From: Bog-756 sp035534835
Lineage (GTDB): Bacteria; Actinomycetota; Acidimicrobiia; Acidimicrobiales; RAAP-2
Assembly (NCBI GenBank): GCA_035534835.1
Contig: DATLRE010000014.1
Location: forward strand, 49,590 to 113,589
Direction: 5' to 3'
DNA: 64,000 nucleotides
The position numbers and the translations under genes were made by a program. Positions 16,282-30,035 of this stretch are shown here, in pieces. Under the pieces are notes generated by a model that worked only from the letters and a program-made list of their open reading frames with translations, was not told where the DNA came from and made no database searches. Within the stretch, counting starts at the first letter, position 1; every line of letters begins with the position of its first letter.

Positions 16282-16287
16282 ATGGTA
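16282..16287 (-). promoter_or_regulatory. -10 box, leaderless layout, GNAT gene
   Basis: TACCAT on the minus strand, 6 nt before the ATG of the GNAT gene. Lies back to back with the tRNA-Thr promoter. Confidence 0.42.
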
Positions 16288-16324
16288 GACGGGAGGCCGT
16301 CTGTCCAGGTGCGGTGGATGTGGC

Positions 16325-16330
16325 TATGAT
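16325..16330 (+). promoter_or_regulatory. -10 box for tRNA-Thr/tRNA-Met/rpmG transcript
   Basis: TATGAT is close to the TATAAT consensus, with a weak TGTCCA 17 nt upstream. It would start a transcript about 25 nt before tRNA-Thr. Confidence 0.45.
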
Positions 16331-16361
16331 GTACTGTCTTGCTGCTCGATCGAGCCGCACT

Positions 16362-16433
16362 GCCCCTGTAGCTCAGTGGTAGAGCACCGCCATGGTAAGG
16401 CGGGGGTCGTGGGTTCAATCCCCACCGGGGGCT
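16362..16433 (+). tRNA. tRNA-Thr (GGT)
   Basis: 72-nt cloverleaf: acceptor GCCCCTG with CGGGGGC, D arm GCTCAGTGGTAGAGC, anticodon loop ATGGTAA giving GGT, T loop TTCAATC. No encoded CCA. Only 7 nt separate it from tRNA-Met. Confidence 0.95.
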
Positions 16434-16440
16434 CGCCCAT

Positions 16441-16517
16441 GGCGGCGTAGCTCAGTTGGTTAGAGCACACGGCTCATAATCGTGGGGTCGCCGGTTCGAG
16501 TCCGGCCGCCGCTACCA
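16441..16517 (+). tRNA. tRNA-Met (CAT), elongator type
   Basis: Acceptor GGCGGCG with CGCCGCT, anticodon loop CTCATAA giving CAT, T arm GCCGGTTCGAGTCCGGC, discriminator A and an encoded CCA. The anticodon stem lacks the three G-C pairs of initiator tRNA, and the body resembles actinobacterial elongator Met. Of the four tRNAs in the window, only this one encodes CCA. Confidence 0.92.
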
Positions 16518-16612
16518 GTTCACCGGACCCGGCCGGGCGGGGTCCTCGCAGCACCGGGTCCCCGGGGACGGGCACCCGGGGACGTCAGTTCCAGAGCAGC
16601 AATCACATCGGA

Positions 16613-16633
16613 CCCGCCGCCGCCGGCGGCGGG
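16613..16633 (+). other. Perfect hairpin just upstream of rpmG
   Basis: CCCGCCGCCG and CGGCGGCGGG are perfect complements around one base (9 bp with a 3-nt loop). It ends 7 nt before AGGGAG, the rpmG ribosome-binding site, so it could modulate translation or mark processing of the tRNA part of the transcript. No U-run follows. Confidence 0.45.
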
Positions 16634-16649
16634 AACATAGGGAGTCACC

Positions 16650-16814
16650 GTGGCAAAGAACGAGAAGCGCATCCAGGTCACGTTGGCCTGCGAGTCGTGC
16701 AAGCGGCGGAACTACATCACGACCAAGAACAAGATGAACGACCGTGAGCGGATCGAGATGAAGAAGTTCTGCTCGTGGGACCGGCGCCACACCCTCCACA
16801 AGGAGACCCGCTAG
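16650..16814 (+). CDS. rpmG: 50S ribosomal protein L33
   Basis: A 54-residue L33: TLACESCKRRNYITTKNK, then a basic end HTLHKETR. The first zinc knuckle C14-x2-C17 is intact, but the second reads KKFCSWDRRH, so the fourth cysteine of the usual CxxC is Asp. GTG start with AGGGAG upstream. It sits between tRNA-Met and tRNA-Trp, the common actinobacterial order leading into secE-nusG. Confidence 0.93.
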   Translation: MAKNEKRIQVTLACESCKRRNYITTKNKMNDRERIEMKKFCSWDRRHTLHKETR

Positions 16815-16832
16815 GCGCCGGGAGACCGGCGC
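16815..16832 (+). terminator. GAGA-tetraloop hairpin after rpmG
   Basis: GCGCCGG and CCGGCGC pair perfectly around a GAGA tetraloop, directly after the rpmG stop codon. There is no U-tract, so it may be a GC-type terminator or simply protect the 3' end. Confidence 0.4.
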
Positions 16833-16946
16833 ACCCATCCCGGTCGCCGGGGTGTGGGCCTCGCCTGGGACTCGGGCCGCCCCTGGTGGTAGCCTGAGGA
16901 GCCGCCTCTGCGTTCGGGAGTCCGTTCGCGCCACGGCGGTCGACAG

Positions 16947-17019
16947 AGGGCAGTAGCTCAACTGGTAGAGCACCGGTCTCCAAAACCGAAGGTTGGGGGT
17001 TCAAGTCCCTCCTGCCCTG
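16947..17019 (+). tRNA. tRNA-Trp (CCA)
   Basis: 73-nt cloverleaf: acceptor AGGGCAG with CTGCCCT, D arm GCTCAACTGGTAGAGC, anticodon loop CTCCAAA giving CCA, T loop TTCAAGT, discriminator G. No encoded CCA. TAGCCT at 16890-16895 is a possible -10. Located directly upstream of secE. Confidence 0.95.
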
Positions 17020-17055
17020 CTCTGCACCTGTGACAGTGGTCGAAGGAAACAGCAC

Positions 17056-17349
17056 GTGAACCGAGAACAGAAGCGACAGATGCAGCGTCAGGGCCAGGAC
17101 CCCGAAGGGGAGACCGCGCCCGCCCGCACCGCCACGCCTGCTCGCAAGCCGGTGAAGCGTGAGCCCTTCCGGATCGGCCAGTTCCTCCGCGAGGTACGCT
17201 CGGAACTCCGCCAGGTGGCCTGGCCCAACAGGTCGGAGGTCGTCAACTACACCACGGTGACCCTGGTGACCCTCCTGTCCCTGATGGTCCTCATCTTCGT
17301 CCTCAACTACGCCTTCGCAAAGGGCGTCCTCTGGCTGTTCAAGCCCTGA
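17056..17349 (+). CDS. secE: Preprotein translocase subunit SecE
   Basis: A 97-residue single-span SecE, the clamp subunit of the SecYEG channel. A polar N-terminus of about 45 residues precedes the conserved amphipathic helix FLREVRSELRQVAWPNRSEV and one transmembrane segment (VTLVTLLSLMVLIFVLNYAF). GTG with GAAGGA 8 nt upstream. 5 nt before nusG, as in nearly all bacteria. Confidence 0.95.
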   Translation: MNREQKRQMQRQGQDPEGETAPARTATPARKPVKREPFRIGQFLREVRSELRQVAWPNRSEVVNYTTVTLVTLLSLMVLIFVLNYAFAKGVLWLFKP

Positions 17350-17354
17350 TCGGT

Positions 17355-18122
17355 ATGACTGTGACCCACGACGGAACCAACCCACCCCTGGGCGACGACC
17401 CGGACCTCGACCTGGTCGAGGACGCCATCGCGACCGACGTCGAGCCGGACGGCACCGGGGCGGACGACGCCGCGGACGCCCCCGCCGACGCCGAGGAGAC
17501 CGAGAGCGACGTCGTCGACGACGTCGACGACGGAGACGACGGGGAGGACGACGAGCCCTTCGTGGTCAGCCCCTACGACCAGCCCGGGCGCTGGTACGTC
17601 GTCCACACCTACGCCGGCTATGAGAACAAGGTGAAGTCGAACCTCCACAGCCGGACGGCGTCCATGGGAATGGAGGACCGGATCTACGAGGTCGTCATCC
17701 CGATGGAGGACGTCACCGAGTTCAAGAACGGCAAGAAGGTCATCGTCCAGAAGAAGGTCTTCCCGGGCTACCTCCTGTGCCGCTGCGAGCTGGACGACGA
17801 CAGCTGGGCGGTCATCCGCAACACGCCCGGGGTCACGGGCTTCGTCGGTCCCGGCACCAAGCCGACCCCCCTGTCCCGCCGTGAGGTCGAGGGCATCCTC
17901 CAGGTCAAGGTGGAGGGCGGCGAGACCCCGTCCAAGCGGACCCGTCCACGCCTCGAGCACGAGGTGGGCGAGACGGTGCGGGTCAAGGAGGGCCCGTTCG
18001 CGGACTTCTCGGGCCAGGTGGCCGAGATCAACGAGGACCAGCTGAAGCTCAAGGTGCTGGTCAACATCTTCGGCCGGGAGACCCCGGTCGAGCTCGAGTT
18101 CAGCCAGGTCGCGAAGCTCTAG
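17355..18122 (+). CDS. nusG: Transcription termination/antitermination factor NusG
   Basis: A 255-residue NusG that binds RNA polymerase and couples it to Rho or the ribosome. The NGN domain starts at GRWYVVHTYAGYENKVK and contains VFPGYLLCRC and RNTPGVTGFVG; the KOW domain has VRVKEGPFADFSGQVAEI. The first 70 or so residues are an acidic, Asp/Glu/Ala-rich extension (for example DDVDDGDDGEDDEPF), as is usual in actinobacterial NusG. Follows secE by 5 nt. Confidence 0.95.
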   Translation: MTVTHDGTNPPLGDDPDLDLVEDAIATDVEPDGTGADDAADAPADAEETESDVVDDVDDGDDGEDDEPFVVSPYDQPGRWYVVHTYAGYENKVKSNLHSRTASMGMEDRIYEVVIPMEDVTEFKNGKKVIVQKKVFPGYLLCRCELDDDSWAVIRNTPGVTGFVGPGTKPTPLSRREVEGILQVKVEGGETPSKRTRPRLEHEVGETVRVKEGPFADFSGQVAEINEDQLKLKVLVNIFGRETPVELEFSQVAKL

Positions 18123-18165
18123 GCCTCGCCGGCACGTCGTCAGTCCAGAGGAGACACACACCACC

Positions 18166-18597
18166 ATGGCACCCAAGAAGAAGATCCTCGCGGTCGTCAA
18201 GATCCAGCTGCCCGCGGGCGGCGCCACGCCCGCCCCCCCGGTCGGCACGGCCCTCGGGCCGCACGGCGTCCAGACCATGGACTTCGTGAAGCAGTACAAC
18301 GCCGCCACCGAGAAGCAGGCCGGATCGATCATCCCGGTCGAGATCTCGATCTACGAGGACCGGACGTTCTCGTTCGTCCTCAAGACCCCTCCTGCTGCCG
18401 CACTGCTGCGCCAGGCCGCCGGGATCGACAAGGGTGCCTCGACGGCCGGTCGCGAGCAGGTCGCCTCCGTCACCGACGCCCAGATCACCGAGATCGCCAC
18501 CATCAAGCTGCCCGACCTGAACACGTCCGACATCGAGTCGGCGAAGAAGCAGGTCGCCGGCACCGCCCGCTCCATGGGGATCGCCGTCGCCGGCTGA
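18166..18597 (+). CDS. rplK: 50S ribosomal protein L11
   Basis: 143 residues, standard length. The N-terminal domain has IQLPAGGATPAPPVGTALG and the C-terminal rRNA-binding domain has TPPAAALLRQAAG. L11 forms the GTPase-associated centre with 23S rRNA and is the target of thiopeptides. The GAGGAGA sequence lies upstream of the ATG. Part of a rplK-rplA pair, 44 nt apart. Confidence 0.96.
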   Translation: MAPKKKILAVVKIQLPAGGATPAPPVGTALGPHGVQTMDFVKQYNAATEKQAGSIIPVEISIYEDRTFSFVLKTPPAAALLRQAAGIDKGASTAGREQVASVTDAQITEIATIKLPDLNTSDIESAKKQVAGTARSMGIAVAG

Positions 18598-18641
18598 GCC
18601 GGCAGACCGCCCGTACCCGTCAACACGAAAGAGACACGCCA

Positions 18642-19364
18642 ATGTCCAGGGGAAAGAAGTACACCGCCAGCCTCGCCGGGATCGACCGCCAGCACCTCTA
18701 CTCGGCGTCCGAGGCGGTCGACCTGGTGAAGTCCTCGGCCAAGGCCACCTTCGACGAGACCGTCGAGCTCGCCGTCCGCCTCGGGGTCGACCCCCGCAAG
18801 GCCGACCAGATCGTCCGGGGAACGCTCTCGCTCCCGGCCGGCACCGGCCGCACCGCACGGGTCGCCGTCTTCGCCGCCGGGGAGAAGGCCGCCGAGGCCC
18901 GCGCCGCCGGTGCCGACGTGGTCGGCACCGACGACCTGGTCGCCCGGGTGGCCAACGAGGGCTTCCTCGACTTCGACATCGCCATCGCCACGCCGGACCT
19001 GATGGGCCAGGTGGGCACGCTCGGCCGGGTCCTCGGGCCCCGGGGCCTGATGCCCAACCCCAAGACCGGGACCGTCACCGACGACGTCGAGCGTGCCGTC
19101 CTGGAGTTCAAGGGGGGGCGGGTGGAGTACCGCACCGACAAGGTCGGCAACGTCCACATCCGGGTGGGCAAGGCGTCCTTCGACAAGGCCAAGCTGCTCG
19201 AGAACATCCACGCCGTCATGGACGAGATCCATCGGGCCAAGCCGGCGTCGGCCAAGGGCCGCTACGTCCGGGCGGTGACGCTGTCGTCGACGATGGGCCC
19301 CGGCGTCCACATCGACCCGCTCCAGGCCCGCCACGCCGACGAGGAGCTGGCGGCGACGGCCTGA
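18642..19364 (+). CDS. rplA: 50S ribosomal protein L1
   Basis: 240 residues, the usual length. Diagnostic parts are RGTLSLPAGTGRTARVAVF, VLGPRGLMPNPKTGTV and the C-terminal VTLSSTMGPGVHIDP. L1 builds the mobile L1 stalk near the E site and in many bacteria represses its own operon. ATG with AAAGAGA upstream. Confidence 0.96.
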   Translation: MSRGKKYTASLAGIDRQHLYSASEAVDLVKSSAKATFDETVELAVRLGVDPRKADQIVRGTLSLPAGTGRTARVAVFAAGEKAAEARAAGADVVGTDDLVARVANEGFLDFDIAIATPDLMGQVGTLGRVLGPRGLMPNPKTGTVTDDVERAVLEFKGGRVEYRTDKVGNVHIRVGKASFDKAKLLENIHAVMDEIHRAKPASAKGRYVRAVTLSSTMGPGVHIDPLQARHADEELAATA

Positions 19365-19367
19365 TCC

Positions 19368-19403
19368 GGCCCCGGCCGCTGGCCCCGGCCGCTGGCCCCG
19401 GCC
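19368..19403 (+). repeat. 13-nt GC tandem repeat, nearly three copies
   Basis: GGCCCCGGCCGCT occurs twice in full, followed by ten bases of a third copy, starting 4 nt after the rplA stop codon and ending 13 nt before the rplJ -10 box. Each unit is itself partly palindromic, so the array can fold and may act as the rplKA terminator. Confidence 0.7.
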
Positions 19404-19416
19404 GGCACTTGTGGGC

Positions 19417-19422
19417 TAGCAT
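19417..19422 (+). promoter_or_regulatory. Candidate -10 box of rplJ-rplL
   Basis: TAGCAT fits the TANNNT pattern and would start a transcript near 19429, about 18 nt before the L10 leader closing stem. No TTG-type -35 is seen at 16-18 nt; the tandem repeat occupies that position. Confidence 0.4.
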
Positions 19423-19446
19423 CAGCTTTTACCGATCTACAGAACT

Positions 19447-19567
19447 GCCGTAGACCTCCGGTGTACCGGTCACCCGGTACCGAAGGGACCCCGACGGGTC
19501 CGCCTGATGAGGCGTTCCGCTCCGAGCACTGCGTGCCCGGGGCTGGCCACCCGCCGGTGTCTACGGC
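19447..19567 (+). ncRNA. Ribosomal protein L10 leader
   Basis: This 121-nt leader precedes rplJ-rplL. GCCGTAGAC at 19447-19455 and GTCTACGGC at 19559-19567 form a perfect 9-bp closing stem. Inside are smaller stems such as CGCCT/AGGCG (19501-19514) around a GATG loop and GGTACC-type pairing. The position, about 35 nt before the rplJ start, and the architecture match the L10 leader, which imitates the L10(L12)4 binding site on 23S rRNA and lets the complex repress its own mRNA. The assignment rests on structure and context, not a covariance search. Confidence 0.75.
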
Positions 19568-19599
19568 CCGACCAGAGCGATTCGCTCGGTGGAGGCACG

Positions 19600-20304
19600 A
19601 TGGACAATCCGAGGGCCGAGAAGGTCGCCGTCGTCAACGAGGTGCGCGAACGGATGGAGGCCGCCGACGGCGCGCTCCTCACCGAGTACCGGGGTCTGAC
19701 CGTCGCCGAGCTGGCCGAGCTGCGCCGTGAGCTGACCGCCGCCGGCGGCGACTACAAGGTCTACAAGAACACCCTCGTGCGTCTGGCCGTTGCCGACACG
19801 CCCCGTGAGGGCGTGAGGGACCTGCTCGCCGGCCCGACCGCCATCGCCTTCGTCCACGGCGACGTCAGTGCCGTGGCCAAGGCCCTGCGGGACTTCGCCC
19901 GGGCCAACCCCAACCTCGTCGTCAAGGGCGGGGTGGTGGGCACCGTGGTCATGTCGGCCGCCGACATCGACGTCCTGGCCGAGCTCCCGTCCCGCGAGAC
20001 CCTTCTGGCCCAGTTCGCCGGTGCCCTGTCGGCCCCGCTCCAGCAGCTGGCCGGCCTGGTCCAGGCCCTGCCCCGCAACCTGGCCTACGGAATCGCCGCC
20101 CTGGTCGACCAGCGTCGGGCCGAGGGCGACGGCGACGTGGTCCCGCCCGAATCGGCCCCGGAGGCCGGAGCGGCGACCGCCGGGACCGCCACCGAGGAGG
20201 CAGCGGACGCCCCTGCAGCAGACGCCCCTGCTGCGGAGGCCGCCGACGAGGGAGCCGACGCGACCCCGGCCGACGGAGCCGACGAGGCACCGGACGCCGG
20301 CTAG
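19600..20304 (+). CDS. rplJ: 50S ribosomal protein L10, with long acidic C-terminal tail
   Basis: L10 is the base of the L7/L12 stalk. The core has LLTEYRGLTVAELAELR, YKVYKNTLVRLAV and LPSRETLLAQFAGAL. At 234 residues it is about 60 longer than usual: after the core (about residue 172) comes an Ala/Asp/Glu/Pro-rich tail from GDGDVVPPESAPEAGA to the end, with AADAPAADAPAAEAADEGA-like repeats. GGAGG lies 4 nt before the ATG. Upstream is the L10 leader; rplL follows after 64 nt. Confidence 0.95.
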   Translation: MDNPRAEKVAVVNEVRERMEAADGALLTEYRGLTVAELAELRRELTAAGGDYKVYKNTLVRLAVADTPREGVRDLLAGPTAIAFVHGDVSAVAKALRDFARANPNLVVKGGVVGTVVMSAADIDVLAELPSRETLLAQFAGALSAPLQQLAGLVQALPRNLAYGIAALVDQRRAEGDGDVVPPESAPEAGAATAGTATEEAADAPAADAPAAEAADEGADATPADGADEAPDAG

Positions 20305-20368
20305 CCGGCGCCACGACACACCGATCCACCGACCAATCAACGACACACAGGAACAAGGAGCAACGACG

Positions 20369-20767
20369 ATGGCAGGAACCCTGACCAAGGACCAGATTCT
20401 GGACGGCATCGCTGAGCTGTCCGTGCTGGAGCTCAGCGAGCTCCTCAAGGAGTTCGAGGAGCGCTTCGGCGTCACCGCCGCCGCACCCGTGGCCGTGGCC
20501 GCCGCCGCACCCGCCGGGGGCGCCGCCGGCGGCGAGGCCGCCGCCGACGAGGAGAAGAGCGAATTCGACGTCATCCTCACCGCGGCCGGCGACAAGAAGA
20601 TCCAGGTGATCAAGGAGGTGCGGGCGCTGACCAGCCTCGGCCTCAAGGAGGCCAAGGACCTCGTGGACGGTGCCCCCAAGCCCGTGCTCGAGAAGGCCAA
20701 CAAGGAGGACGCCGAGAAGGCGAAGGCGCAGCTCGAGGGCGCCGGCGCCACCGTCGAGCTCAAGTAG
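20369..20767 (+). CDS. rplL: 50S ribosomal protein L7/L12
   Basis: 132 residues. The N-terminal dimerisation part (ILDGIAELSVLELSELLKEF) is joined by an Ala/Gly hinge (PAGGAAGGEAAADEE) to the C-terminal factor-binding domain with KIQVIKEVRALTSLGLKEAK. It recruits elongation factors to the ribosome. AAGGAG lies 8 nt upstream of the ATG. Present in several copies per ribosome, hence regulated with L10. Confidence 0.96.
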   Translation: MAGTLTKDQILDGIAELSVLELSELLKEFEERFGVTAAAPVAVAAAAPAGGAAGGEAAADEEKSEFDVILTAAGDKKIQVIKEVRALTSLGLKEAKDLVDGAPKPVLEKANKEDAEKAKAQLEGAGATVELK

Positions 20768-20773
20768 TACCGC

Positions 20774-20813
20774 CCCGGGATCCCGGCCGTCACCTGGACG
20801 GTCGGGTCCCGGG
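20774..20813 (+). terminator. Hairpin after rplL
   Basis: CCCGGGATCCCGGCCGTC pairs almost completely with GACGGTCGGGTCCCGGG around ACCTG, starting 6 nt after the rplL stop. No U-tract. Likely a terminator or partial attenuator separating the abundant L10/L12 transcript from rpoBC. Confidence 0.5.
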
Positions 20814-20876
20814 CTGCAGGTGGTCGACGCAGCACGCCCGGGTGCTCCCGGGTGTGCGGTCCGACGGCCGGGATCC

Positions 20877-20905
20877 TTGACTGTTCCCCCCGGTTCTCGT
20901 ACCTT
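20877..20905 (+). promoter_or_regulatory. rpoB promoter P1
   Basis: TTGACT (20877-20882), exactly 17 nt, then TACCTT (20900-20905). The -35 matches five of six consensus bases. Would start a leader of about 255 nt. Confidence 0.65.
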
Positions 20906-20939
20906 GTGGGGGCCTGGCTCCGGGGTTCCCCCGTATGGG

Positions 20940-20968
20940 TTGTGATCTTGTGCGCTTCCGGTTATGCT
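20940..20968 (+). promoter_or_regulatory. rpoB promoter P2
   Basis: TTGTGA (20940-20945), exactly 17 nt, then TATGCT (20963-20968), in a locally AT-richer stretch. Would start a leader of about 190 nt. The rest of the 398-nt rplL-rpoB gap, to the GGGAGGAG ribosome-binding site at about 21151, holds no gene I can see. Confidence 0.6.
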
Positions 20969-21165
20969 TACTGGTTGCCGTGCCTGCCCCTGTCGCCTTC
21001 CTCAGCCGTTCGCGCTGAGTGACGCGCGCCCTCACGCCCCCGACGACTGCTCCGGCGGCGGTCGTCGAACCTGCAGACCCCGTCTAGACGTGCCGCTTCG
21101 AACCCCGCATCACCGCAGTACCCCGTCCTTGCCCCATTCGCCTTGCAACTGGGAGGAGTAGGCCG

Positions 21166-28817
<7,652 letters not shown>

Positions 28818-28822
28818 GCATG

Positions 28823-28861
28823 CCGCAGCCCCACGGGCCCACCCGGCCCGCGGGGATGCGG
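28823..28861 (+). terminator. Hairpin after rpoC
   Basis: CCGCAGCCCC pairs with GGGGATGCGG with one mismatch, and inside it CGGGCC pairs with GGCCCG. It starts 5 nt after the rpoC stop. No U-tract; a GC-type terminator is likely since a new promoter follows. Confidence 0.45.
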
Positions 28862-28938
28862 TCCTGCACCCGCCCCGCACCCGCAGCGGGTGACGGGTCC
28901 CGCGGCCGCCCGGAGCCCGTCGCCGGTCCCGGGCGCAC

Positions 28939-28967
28939 TTGCCCGGGGGGTGGCGATGCCGTAGCAT
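28939..28967 (+). promoter_or_regulatory. str operon (rpsL) promoter
   Basis: TTGCCC (28939-28944), exactly 17 nt, then TAGCAT (28962-28967). Places transcription start near 28974, giving a leader of about 160 nt. Confidence 0.6.
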
Positions 28968-28973
28968 GGAACC

Positions 28974-29135
28974 CTTGCGGCTGCATGCCGCGCGGTGCAG
29001 CCCGCCTGCGTGTTGGCGCAGAGGAGGCGTGCAGGTGGTCGGCCGGGAAGTCCCGGGCGGGTCCCCCCGCAGACCACCGGAGCAGTCCGTAGCAGTCCTG
29101 AAGCATCCCTGCAGTCCACAACCTAGAGGTCACGC
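28974..29135 (+). promoter_or_regulatory. Structured 5' leader of rpsL
   Basis: Two hairpins are clear. GGCTGCA (28979-28985) pairs with TGCAGCC (28996-29002) at the very 5' end. GGTGGTC (29034-29040) pairs with GACCACC (29072-29078) and encloses CCGGG/CCCGG. They may regulate S12/S7 synthesis. The leader does not resemble a known class to me. No gene is seen in this stretch. Confidence 0.4.
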
Positions 29136-29507
29136 GTGCCCACGATTTCCCAGCTCGTCCGCAAAGGCCGGGCCACCAAGCCGACCAAGTCGAAGACACC
29201 GGCCCTCCGCGGCGCCCCCCAGCGCCGCGGTGTGTGCACCCGCGTGTACACCCACACCCCGAAGAAGCCGAACTCCGCCCTCCGCAAGGTCGCCCGCGTG
29301 CGGCTCACCAGCGGTCTCGAGGTCACGGCGTACATCCCGGGCGAGGGCCACAACCTCCAGGAGCACTCGATCGTCCTGGTCCGCGGAGGCCGTGTGAAGG
29401 ACCTCCCCGGGGTCCGCTACAAGGTGATCCGCGGCACCCTCGACGCCTCCGGCGTCCGGGAGCGGAACCAGGCCCGTAGCCGCTACGGCGCGAAGAAGGA
29501 GTCCTGA
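29136..29507 (+). CDS. rpsL: 30S ribosomal protein S12
   Basis: 123 residues, standard. The decoding-centre loops read TPKKPNSALRKVARVRLTSG and GGRVKDLPGVRY; the lysines altered in streptomycin-resistant mutants are wild type. GTG start. First gene of the str operon, 1 nt from rpsG. Confidence 0.97.
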   Translation: MPTISQLVRKGRATKPTKSKTPALRGAPQRRGVCTRVYTHTPKKPNSALRKVARVRLTSGLEVTAYIPGEGHNLQEHSIVLVRGGRVKDLPGVRYKVIRGTLDASGVRERNQARSRYGAKKES

Positions 29508-29508
29508 C

Positions 29509-29979
29509 GTGCCCCGCAAAGGTCCCGCAGTCCGTCGTGAGCTCATGCCCGACCCCGTCTACCACTCGGTGCTGGTCACCCAGGTGGTCAACCGGGTCCT
29601 GAGCCGCGGCAAGCGCACGCTGGCCGAGCGGATCGTCTACGCCGCGCTGGCCGACGTCGCGGAGAAGACCGGCAACGACCCGGTCGCCGTCCTCAAGAAG
29701 GCCGTGGAGAACACCCGGCCCGAGCTCGAGGTCCGCAGCCGCCGGGTCGGCGGGGCCACCTACCAGGTCCCGGTCGAGGTCCGCCCCCGCCGGGCCACGA
29801 CGCTGTCGATCCGCTGGCTGGTCGGCTACTCGCAGCAGCGTCGCGAAAAGACGATGGCCGAGCGCCTGTCGAACGAGATCCGCGACGCGGCCAACGGCAT
29901 CGGCGCTGCCGCCAAGCGCCGCGAAGACCTCCACAAGATGGCCGAGTCCAACAAGGCGTTCGCCCACTACCGCTGGTAG
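29509..29979 (+). CDS. rpsG: 30S ribosomal protein S7
   Basis: 156 residues, the usual length. It nucleates assembly of the 30S head and contacts E-site tRNA. Family motifs are MPRKGPAVRRELMPDPVY, RPELEVRSRRVGGATYQVPV and a final KMAESNKAFAHYRW. GTG start, 1 nt after the rpsL stop. Confidence 0.97.
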   Translation: MPRKGPAVRRELMPDPVYHSVLVTQVVNRVLSRGKRTLAERIVYAALADVAEKTGNDPVAVLKKAVENTRPELEVRSRRVGGATYQVPVEVRPRRATTLSIRWLVGYSQQRREKTMAERLSNEIRDAANGIGAAAKRREDLHKMAESNKAFAHYRW

Positions 29980-30035
29980 TCGGCGGCCTGCCCGCCTCGC
30001 CTCCGCCACGAGCACGACCCGAGAGTTGACCCACC

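Noticed and set aside
16441..16517. tRNA with CAT anticodon as initiator tRNA or tRNA-Ile2
   Set aside because: The anticodon stem lacks the three G-C pairs of initiators, and the overall sequence follows actinobacterial elongator tRNA-Met.
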